Assembly (NCBI RefSeq): GCF_002994745.2
Contig: NC_037093.1
Coordinates: 11,326,400 to 11,390,399, forward strand
Source of the DNA: Rosa chinensis
Lineage: Eukaryota; Streptophyta; Magnoliopsida; Rosales; Rosaceae
Direction: 5' to 3'
DNA length: 64,000 nt
The notes below the pieces were generated by a model, which searched no databases, was not told where the DNA came from, and worked only from the letters and a program-made list of their open reading frames with translations. Positions 55,700-64,000 of the stretch are shown here, piece by piece. Position numbers and translations under genes: made by a program. Every line of letters begins with the position of its first letter. Position 1 is the stretch's first letter.

Positions 55700-58600
55700 A
55701 AAAAAAAAAAAAAAAAAAATTGAATAAGGAAATATAACCCAAATGTCATTCCAGACTTTTCTTTTATTCCTTGAATTAAAAAAAATTAGTTTGCTTGTGC
55801 ATCAAAAATTGAGGCTACACGTACAAAACACTTCTAGTTCCAGATCTAAAGCAATGACGCTTACATGCATTTGAAACAGAAACTTGGGACAATTTGTCTA
55901 CATCTTATCTATATATGTTAAGAGATAATCACAAAGCATTTCCCAAAACACTTCTAGCTGAAGATATCTTTTCTATGTCGAAGACTTTTGAGATAATCAC
56001 AAAGCTTTTCCTTTAGAACCACAGAACACTTCTAGCTGGGGCGGCCTCATTCTTATTGAGCACCTGTAAAGATGAGAACTTTGATCACTTGGCTAGAATA
56101 AACTACTAGATCATGGAAAATTTATTGTCAACTGCAATCACTAAAAGAATGATAAATTATATATTTTGCAGTTTTGAAAGAGCTTTTGTACTTGTATATC
56201 TAAAATTCTGTTATTTTTCATAACCATTGATCCTTATCTTCAACTTACAGTAAAACTCAATCCTGAAATCTAAGTTGAGAAAGAAAAACCTATGCTCAAA
56301 TGTATACCAATAATATGTTTATCAGTTTCATAAATTTCAATCAAGCCTCATGTATACATATACGAATTAAGCTTTGATTGCTCACCTAACTACATAGAGA
56401 TATATAAGATGAAAGAAGAAGCTTCAGTTTTCTAAGTAGTCAAAATAAACATAAAAGGAACATCTAGCAAGATAATTGAAAGAGATTTTGCTAAAAGTGT
56501 GCTGAATTCATTCCAAACACTTCCATTTTATTGTCAGTCCTCTAGTTCTCATGAGTTAGTTAATCCAACACATCAAGTAACGCTTTATAAACTCCAACGA
56601 CACTAGCACCAGACCTAAACACTATAACAAAGAAATTGCACATTACTTCATCTTTTGCAAAGTATGATAACACCCAATTAACTCATTTCTAGAAGAGGCG
56701 ATAGCCCTACATCATGCAGGCTGCATGTTCCTGCAAGCAATCATATATAGAACAAACTAGTTCCTAAAAGCCTGTAAAAGAGAAGACAGAGGACAGAGAA
56801 AACTATAGATCCGATATAGAACAGAAACGTAGAGGTATGTTGAAGCTACTGTATTTCCAAGAATGCCTTCATACTATGGACAAAGGATAATACATCAGTC
56901 CATATACAATAGGCATTGTATAAAATCACTATTTCCCACCTAGAAACTTGATTAGAGGTATCTGCAGCTATAAGTTTGTATAAAATCATTTATATATTGA
57001 ACATGTATCTTTGCGACACAGATAAATACTCAAATATAATCAGAAAGTTTAATCAAAATGTTAAAACTCTTTCCCAGACTTGCATATACAAACCGAAACA
57101 TTTATCCTAAAGATTTGTTTAACAGATAAGAGAGAAGATTTTTTTTTTTTTTTTCATAATTAGAAGCTGTAGGAATCACAACAAACCTAATTCCTAGATA
57201 TCCACTTTATCAAGAACAAATTTATAAATCCCATATCATTATAACCTTTGACTCAATCTTTGGACATTATTATCTCCATCAATCCAGCATGTGAGAGTTG
57301 AAATAGAAGATTAAGAGACTATCAAAGTATCAATCATCAGTGCAAACATAAATCTTGAGTTTTCATGTCATTGAAGTCAAATTTTGAAGACTACAGCTGT
57401 ACTACCTGAGGCTGTTGTGAATATTTTCACTCATCCAATACCCCAAGTCCCACAGGAAAGAAATAAAATAAAAAGACTCTTAAAGCATAAAATTGTAAAT
57501 CCAACTATATTTTTATATTTAATCACGAAAGAGGTATTGTATTACCTAAAAATTAACAGTTTGTGTGAAGGCAGCACAAATATATAGAATTTACAGAATG
57601 AGGTCTCACAACAGGGACATTCAAGTTTGAATTACTGACCTGAATTTAGATAAATTGAAAATCCTGACAACTGATGAGAAGATTACAATTTGTATTCGTT
57701 TTGAATAAGAAGTGGCTCAGATTGTTGGAATATTGTTTAGCCTGCCTACATATTCTTCACTGGGATATACTGCAAGCAGAACATGCAAGTAAACATATTA
57801 ATATATAGGAAACTAACCCAGAAACAAAAAACATGATGAAAAAATAAAAACAAATGCCACAGAATTGCATGCAATCCAACAATAAACATAAATGTATAAT
57901 TTAAACACCTGAAACAATCTCATTTGAACTAAGAAACAGCAACAATATTTATTCAAATACCTGAAATTGAACAGACACATAAACAATTAATTAACCAACC
58001 CTGAACGCAAGCCATAAGCCAATTACAGAAAACTCATATTATAGATTCGTAGATAGATGTTAGTCGATGCATAGCTAATAGATTCATTCATCATCATTCA
58101 TAAAATTTATAAAGTAAGAAAGATGCACAATTGAAAATAATAAGCTTTACAACTTAGTGAACTTACAGTCCTATAGAAAGTTTGAGGCAAAGACAGCAGA
58201 AGAGGCACAGAGCAACAGAGTAGACGAGTAGTAGTAGAACACTGTTATTAGAAAGAAGAAAGTAATCATAAAATTTAAAAATATCAGATTCATATATCAC
58301 AGAGATTAGGTGTATAAAGCTTCATAACTTGCCTAGAGAATATATTCATAGCTTTTAAACCACTGTTTTGGCAGCAAACTATAGAAGAGAACAAAGATAA
58401 AGATTTCTAGAGGACAGCTCTATGGTATGTTCTTCCCCTGCATTGAACTATTAAAGATAAAGGATGCAAAATGGGTAAGAGCATCCATTACCATTCAAGA
58501 AGCCTTGTGTTACGAATATAATTTTCATCCATTTGTTCCCATTGGAAGGCAACTCAAGTTTTCAATAGTAAACTATTACTATAGAAGACTAGAAGATGAA

Positions 58601-59340
58601 TCAACTTATGTCCATCTTGATTCCATGACTCTATCTAACACTAACAAACTAACAAAGCATTGAACTTTTTCACATACTCCCAACATGACTATGTCAAATT
58701 CATATGCAACACCAAAATCTAGCAAGGACTATATCATATCATCTCAACATTACTCAGACAATGAAATAATCTGAAGAAAACTTACCCACATAAAGTTGCA
58801 AGAGACTTGGAGACCCACTAGACAGCTTATGGTGCAAAAGATTAAAGCTTTTACAAAGAAGCTTGAGGGCTGAGAAAGAGTGTAACATGATACTGCATTA
58901 AAGAAAAATCAAAATCTTGAAATTCAAATGCAATCTGACAAACCTTAAGCAAATTGCATTCACACCAAAACAATATTAAACCAGATAATGATACCCAGAA
59001 TCCATTAAAGTCAAACCCAAACCATTAATTAAAAGCTATCAAATTAAACCCAGGAGAGATATAGGGACAAGGGGATACTGAGAGTGGTGTCTGGGCATCG
59101 ATTTGAGGCTAGATCTACTGCCAATCATAAATACAAATCTGCACTGAGAACTTGAAAAGATAGACGGCATAGCTAGATTTGGATGTTCGGTATTTTAGGC
59201 TTGGTTCTTCATCTCGGGGGAACTGAGGTATTTTGGGGTTCCTGCAATAACTAAAACAAAAATCCTAGCACTCTAGCTACAATCAACATTACCAAACATT
59301 CAAAACATATCAACACAACAAAGTAAAACCAAGCCATTAT
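55700..59340. other. Interior of CACTA element, no gene recognised
   Basis: Long AT-rich stretch with poly-A/T runs (55699-55720, 57140-57155). The longest frames are under 80 residues and show no motifs. It may be introns of a minus-strand transcript starting at 59594. Confidence 0.5.
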
Positions 59341-59354
59341 CAGAAGCAAACAAA

Positions 59355-59594
59355 CTAACCAGTAAAGAACTGAGGGAACTTGACTGACAAATTAAGCCCC
59401 GCTCGGAGCTTGGTCTGCTCCGGATCCTCCTTGCCGCTGCCTTCGCCGTCCTCGGGCTTGGTCTTCAGACTGGTAACCACCGCCGCATCGCCGTTGGAGG
59501 CCGGGCCGGGACCGTCGTCATCCAAAACGATACGAATCTCCATAGCCCGACTGTGAATATCTGGGGTAATAGCCTTCTTGAAATTGCTATACAT
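59355..59594 (-). CDS. Possible first coding exon of a gene captured by the CACTA element
   Basis: The frame starts MYSNFKKAITPDIHSRAMEI and continues with DDDGPGPASNGDAAV, an acidic KPEDGEGSGKEDPEQTK part and LSVKFPQFF. A G/GTTAGT donor follows just after. Upstream on the minus strand is a CT-rich tract typical of a plant 5' UTR (59640-59870). GC content is far above the surrounding DNA. I do not recognise the protein and see no second exon. Confidence 0.4.
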   Translation of the reverse strand: MYSNFKKAITPDIHSRAMEIRIVLDDDGPGPASNGDAAVVTSLKTKPEDGEGSGKEDPEQTKLRAGLNLSVKFPQFFTG

Positions 59595-60124
59595 CTCTAG
59601 GCGTCGCCGGAGCTGTGATCATATTTATGGAATTGGGAATCGCTGCGATCGAATTTGAAATTGAAATTGGAAAGGGGAAGAGGAGGGTTCTAGGTTTGAA
59701 TAAGAGGAGATTGGAGATCGGAGATCGGAGGGTGACTTTGAAGTGGAGAAACCCTAGATACTGGTTTGGTTGAGTATGAGAGGAAATGAGACTAAAATTT
59801 GGCTATGGGAAGTGGGAGAGGAGAGAGAATGGAGAGATGGAGAAAGACGGGAAGAGAGAGAGTGAAAAAAAAAAATTAATGAGTTAACCTAAGAGCGCCA
59901 AAGATCCCGCTCAACCAATTATGCGAGGAAATGAAAAGCAAATACAAAGACTTTTACTTTTTTTATATTTTAACAAACAAAATGCAAGGACTTTATGTGT
60001 TCCTGGCATTATCTCCAAACTAAATGCAAGGACTTACATAATTCTTGGTATTATCAATCCAAATGCAAGGAATTTTGACTCCTTGCAAATAAACCCCTTG
60101 CATATACCCAAATTTCTTGTAGTG

Positions 60125-60726
60125 TCTTTCATAGGTACTTTGCCTTCTATTCAACTTTCATAACTTGTTTTCATTTTTAGTTTCTTACTTTTATTTCAGT
60201 CGTTACATTCAAGCATTTTACTTTCTTGTTCTTTATTTTATATGCATTTTACTTTTTGCACTTAGGAGTAGTTCGTAACGTAGAATTATCATCCATTGAT
60301 CTCTTTCGGCCAGTCTGGATTGGATTGATGCGATTCGTCGTTCACACACATATCATCTCACAACGTTTTGACAACCGAATCCATTTCACCTTCTTGTTTA
60401 CCGTGATTTGCGAGTATCTTCACCCAATAGATCTCTCGCTTGTCACCCGAACCTTTGAGTTTACCCAAGAAGTGAGTGTGATAGAAGATCCCGGTCAGGA
60501 TTGACGCCTAACAGAAGTCCTTGCAACAGAGGCATCAGAACCTAAAGGCCGAGAGGGTTCCTTCCTCGGCTTACAATCATTTGAAAGAAGTCAGATCACG
60601 CACCATTCAAATCAGAAACCTCGCTTGGCCATTCGGCCGCGAGTTGGCACGCACGCGCAATTTCAGAAGGACGATTCAACCACAAGTCCCTCGGCTCTCA
60701 TTTCGGCCGAGACGATTTTGAGGCAA
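60125..60726 (+). other. LTR-like repetitive sequence, right part
   Basis: Continues the sequence split by the CACTA element: T-rich at first, then a GC-richer section with GATTGACGCCTAACAGAAG (about 60499-60517). Short open frames show no known domain. The end of the putative LTR is not defined. Confidence 0.4.
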
Positions 60727-60845
60727 ACACATACATACCATACATAATATATACAAAATTGTGTTAGAGGGAGGGTTCGAACCCGTAACCTCTTCCACAG
60801 AAATTTAATCCCCAACCACTGGAGCACGAGTCTCTCTTGAATCTT
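60727..60845 (-). mobile_element. tRNA-derived SINE or tRNA-like remnant
   Basis: On the minus strand it reads GTGCTCCAGTGGTTGGGG (A-box region), then GGTTCGAACCCTCCCTC (B box) about 35 bases on, followed by an AT-rich tail. tRNA stems are incomplete, so it is not a functional tRNA. Confidence 0.6.
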
Positions 60846-60930
60846 GATATGGTATTCAACAAATTTTATATTTATCTACTTTTTGATCGTATCAGACAAT
60901 TAAATCAAAACCAACAAGTCCTAGGGTTTG

Positions 60931-61201
60931 TGTTAGGGGTTTGGCCTTAACTACTGGAATTTGAGATAAAGTTAAAATGCAGAGAAGGAAAAAGAAGCAA
61001 AGAAATTGTATTATCTGCGATGATAAATCAAGTACAAAGCTAAAGCAGCTCATATAGGCTAGGTCGTCCTCATGAGTACCATATGTCAGCTCGACACTGG
61101 GCAAGAGACAAACATCATAACAGCTAGTAAAACGATGCGTTTAAACAATCCTATAATAAGGGAAGTCCCAGTCAACCGAAGCTAAGTTGACCAGCCTAAC
61201 A
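60931..61201 (-). repeat. 3' LTR of the gypsy element
   Basis: Read on minus it runs TGTTAGGCTGGTC...CCCCTAACA (271 bp) with matching inverted ends TGTTAGG/CCTAACA. It is preceded by a purine tract GAAGGAGGATGGAA. A TATA-like CCTATATGAG lies near 61055. Confidence 0.75.
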
Positions 61202-61253
61202 TTCCATCCTCCTTCAAAAACTACTTGTCCTCAAGTACAGCACGAGTAACAGC

Positions 61254-62940
61254 TCACATTTGCTGGGGTGAACTGGTTTGGTTTCCAGCAGGTTGAAAAT
61301 TAGGAAACCTCAACAAAATCATTTCGGCATCTTCCCAGGTAGCTTCTTCAGGAGTAGTTCCATGCCACTGAACCAACCATTGTGTGCCGACAGCCCCGTG
61401 CTTCTTGAAAATCCGTCGTTGCAGGACTGCGGTAGGCTCCCATTTGGGGTTTTCCGGGTCGGCTAAATAAGGAAGTTGTGGTGAAGGAGTCACCGAGTCA
61501 CCAATTTTCCTTTTCAGCAGTGAAACATGAAATACATTATGTATCTTGGCAGTAGGAGGCAGCTGGAGTCAATATGCCACTTTACCAATTCTTTCTGAGA
61601 TTTCAAATGGACCATAATACCGAGGTGATAACTTGTGCTGCCCCTGTGGGTGGACTGAATGTTGCTTATAAGCTTGTAACTTCAGATACACATAGTCCCC
61701 AACTTCAAACTCCCGCTCCGTATGTCTTTTGTCATAAGCAGTCTTCATTCTGGACTGAGCCACCTGCAAATTCCTCTTGAGTAGTGCCAATAACTCATCT
61801 CTGCTTTTTAATTGCTGGTCCACTTGAGCTACAGCTGTTGACCCTGGCATATAGGTGGTGATGGCTGGAGGCTGGTATCCATATAATGCTTGGAAGGGAC
61901 TCATTTGGATGGCTGAATGGAATGCAGAGTTATATCACCATTCCGCCCAAGGAATTGCTTGTACCCACGAATGTGGTTTCTCCCCAGCAACACACCTAAG
62001 ATGCTGTTCCAGGGTTCGGTTGAGGTTTTCTGTTTGGCCATCACTCTGGGGATGGTAGGCAGTGACTTGTCAAGTTTAGTACCCTGCAATTTAAAAAAGG
62101 ATTCCCAGAATAAACTGAGGAACACTGGATCCCTATCAGATATAATGTGTTCAGGCATGCCACGCAACCTAAAAATTTCCTTCACAAACAAATGAGCCAC
62201 TGACGCTGCTGTGTAGGGATGTGACATCGGCACAAAGTGTGCGAATTTGGTTAATCTATCAACCACCACCCATATGACTGTTTTTCCTTCAGACATAGGT
62301 AGGCCATCTATAAAGTCCATGGAGATGTTGGACCATGCCTTGTCAGGGATGGAATTGGGTTGTAGTAGGCCTGGAGGGGACATTGATTCATAATGGTAAA
62401 GCTGGCATATATGACATCTTGGAATAAAGTGCTTGATGTCACTTAACATACCGGGCCATGCAACGCTCCTCTTTATCCTTTCGTAGGTCCTTGTCCTTCC
62501 TGCGTGTCCACCCACCAGTCCTTCATGAAACTCTTAGATGATTTTTAGTCTCCAATTATCCACTTTAGGCACATAGATACGACCCTTGTAGTACAATTGA
62601 GAATTATTTAAAACATAGTGCTTCTTGCCGTCATTATTGACCTGTAGTTCGAGCACAATGGCAGCAGCCTCAGTGTCCAACAAACAAGCTTTCTTTATCT
62701 CTTCAATGAAACTATGAATGGGCTGTGAGGTCCCAGTGAGAGTTGACAATTCCACTTGCCTTGACAAAGCATCAGGTGCAGCATTATTTTTTCCTGCCTT
62801 ATAAAAAATGGAATAGTCATATCCCATCAACTTTAGTAACCATTTCTGTTGTGTTGGAGTAGTGATCCTTTGTTTCAAGAAATGCTCAATTGCTCTGTGA
62901 TCTGTGTAAATTTTGAAGTGACGCCCCAACAAGTAGGGCC
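61254..62940 (-). pseudogene. RNase H, integrase and chromodomain of gypsy element (broken)
   Basis: RNase H (62940-62534) has KIYTDHRAIEHFLKQR and AGKNNAAPDALSRQ. Integrase (62515-61569) has the HHCC finger (HAGRTRTYERIKR, CHICQ), then MDFIDGLP and HIISDRDPVF with the first two catalytic Asp. The Glu region is lost in a frame change near 62080; it then continues with MSPFQALYGYQPP and the DYVYLKLQAY-type GPY/F region. The chromodomain (61493-61254) reads FKKHGAVGTQWLVQWHGTTP and ATWEDAEMILLRFPNF and would bind histone marks to guide insertion. Stops: TAA after KII (62531-62533) and TGA after KVAY (about 61566). Confidence 0.9.
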
Positions 62941-62941
62941 T

Positions 62942-64000
62942 CTGTTAACGTTTGGATCCGTGGGGATCTAATTAACGATAAGTAAAGAGAGAGAAGAGAG
63001 AGAGAGTGACACGGGATGTATAGTGGTTCATTTCCCACCTTAGCGGGAAACTACGTCCACTTGAATGTTTAACTAGTGTGTTGAGCCTTGCGGCCCAAGG
63101 GGATTACAAAAGATGTTATGGGATGTTGAGTAAATGGGAATGAGTCTCCTTTTATAGGGGAAGGAGGCTCCCTCATTTACATTCTCTTAGATGTGGCACT
63201 CAAAGTTACTATTCTAGTCTAGAAAAGCATATTGTGGAGGCAACTTGGCAAGGCCGGAAAGGTGGCTTCCCGGCGACGGATTTGCGACTTCCGGATACCG
63301 TAGCGTAGCTTGAATATAGGGCTACAAGATGCAAGTAGCGGTTGGGCCTCACCATGGATTGTGGGTGTCCCAAAGAGGGTGTTAATTATGCTTGGTGAGA
63401 TAGCAAACTAGCCTTGCTAGTAGAGGTATCTACAAGTCCCCGAAGTCCCCAAGTAAGAGGAGCTTCTTGGTTGGGGAGTTATACACATGATGTCACCAAG
63501 CATAAGTAACCGGGCGGTACGGAGCCCCTACAAGTCCCCGAACTCCGTAAGCAAGAAGGGACTCGTTAACCTGCACAACAAAGACAAAAAATAGGCATAT
63601 GTAGAATGCGAGTTGCATTGGGCAACAAATGTGAGTTGTACTTATATGCGTTGGCATATATAAGCGTATGAGGTGCGTGATACATGGTCGTGTGAGCATA
63701 TGGATTGCATATGATAAATGTGTGACGCGCGCAAGGAGACGAACGAGGTCGAGTTTGACGGGGTTACGCTCGTGAGATGTAAGTTGCATGAGTGCCGCGA
63801 AGGTATGCATTTGTAACTCATGAACGATGACCGCGCGTACGGTTGTGTCTGTTTGGTTTTCGCTCGTATTAATGGAACGCGAAAAGAATTCAATTTGTCG
63901 CAAGTGACAAATGGTAGAAGAATTCAATGTTCCATTAACGTGTGATGTGTCAAGTGGACATGGAAACTCGTGGGTTGCCGGGAAGGCATGAGCGGAAGCT
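62942..64000 (-). mobile_element. LTR of another retrotransposon, running off the window
   Basis: It begins TGTTAACGTTTGGATCC exactly where the gypsy RNase H stops. On the minus strand that is an LTR end in ...GTTAACA. A minus-strand TATA box CCTATAAAAGG at about 63152-63162 shows the LTR orientation. The rest is GC-moderate with CAAGTCCCCGAA-type repeats (63431 and 63530). No known domain is seen in the open frame at 63493-63927. Confidence 0.65.

Larger units (their letters stand above)
55410..60124. mobile_element. CACTA (En/Spm) transposon, 4.7 kb, no transposase seen
   Basis: The termini are CACTACAAGAAA (55410-55421) and TTTCTTGTAGTG (60113-60124), with a 3-bp target duplication TCT on both sides. 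This is the full CACTA signature. Subterminal regions are packed with TGCAAGGAATT / AATTCCTTGCA motifs in both orientations (55430-55680 and 59985-60105), probable transposase-binding sites. The interior is AT-rich with no TnpA/TnpD-like frame. One GC-rich exon-like frame lies at 59355-59594 on the minus strand near the right end. Confidence 0.95.
60931..62941 (-). mobile_element. Ty3/gypsy chromovirus, 3' part
   Basis: On the minus strand the order is RNase H, integrase with zinc finger, chromodomain, polypurine tract, 3' LTR. The order (integrase after RNase H) and the C-terminal chromodomain define a chromovirus. The body is cut at 62941, within the RNase H entry (RPYLLGRHFKIYTDH), by another LTR. 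Protease, RT and gag are outside the window or lost. Confidence 0.9.

Noticed and set aside
1..64000. CRISPR arrays, rRNA genes, organellar DNA insertions, bacterial operons
   Set aside because: None of their signatures were seen; the sequence is plant nuclear in character.

Overview
This window looks like a transposon-rich, gene-poor stretch of a dicot plant nuclear genome. It is AT-rich and has spliced genes with canonical GT-AG introns, plant UDP-glycosyltransferases, and nearly every class of plant mobile element. The UGT and LTR styles would suit a rosid, possibly Rosaceae, but that is inference. I see no bacterial, organellar or CRISPR features.

Layout. 1-5568: degenerate Ty1/copia element A (+), with a 403-bp insertion in its integrase and a TA microsatellite in its reverse transcriptase. 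5739-7797: a Pack-MULE with long double-unit terminal inverted repeats and a 9-bp target duplication, carrying fragments of a subtilase gene and a TCP transcription-factor gene. 8107-12666: a minus-strand Helitron with captured exon fragments (PDI-like, ORANGE-like, others). 14644-15124: a mini-Helitron. 15201-20821: two UGT73-type pseudogenes, one split by a solo LTR, separated by an ~1.05-kb poly-A retroposon. 20822-26313: copia element B. 26317-32660: copia element C, broken by an L1-type LINE tail and followed by a second copy of the poly-A retroposon. 34684-36752: the only two plausibly intact host genes, a small unknown protein and a full-length UGT whose usual catalytic histidine is tyrosine.

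38391-54292: a large fragment of a 26S proteasome RPN1 gene. About 17 exons are readable, with introns kept, but both ends are missing and stops and frameshifts are present. Its introns hold a MULE-like element with a tRNA-derived SINE, a third copy of the poly-A retroposon, a 7.8-kb two-gene MULE (44609-52381) and a 194-bp MITE. Every one except the SINE has a visible target-site duplication. 54562-60726: LTR-like sequence with three 83-bp tandem repeats, split by a 4.7-kb CACTA transposon. 60931-62941: the 3' part of a minus-strand Ty3/gypsy chromovirus, cut by another LTR that runs to the window end.

The most unusual structure is the MULE at 44609-52381. It has convergent genes: a MuDR-type transposase on the minus strand, and on the plus strand a plant-mobile-domain-like protein with a coiled coil and acidic repeats. 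A short motif close to AGTAGCTTT recurs dozens of times through its noncoding DNA, almost always on the sense strand of the nearer gene, and the polarity flips in the gap between the two genes.

No host pathway is assembled here. The gene content is one UGT family cluster plus captured or duplicated gene fragments. All positions were read by eye; boundaries given without a target-site duplication are approximate.
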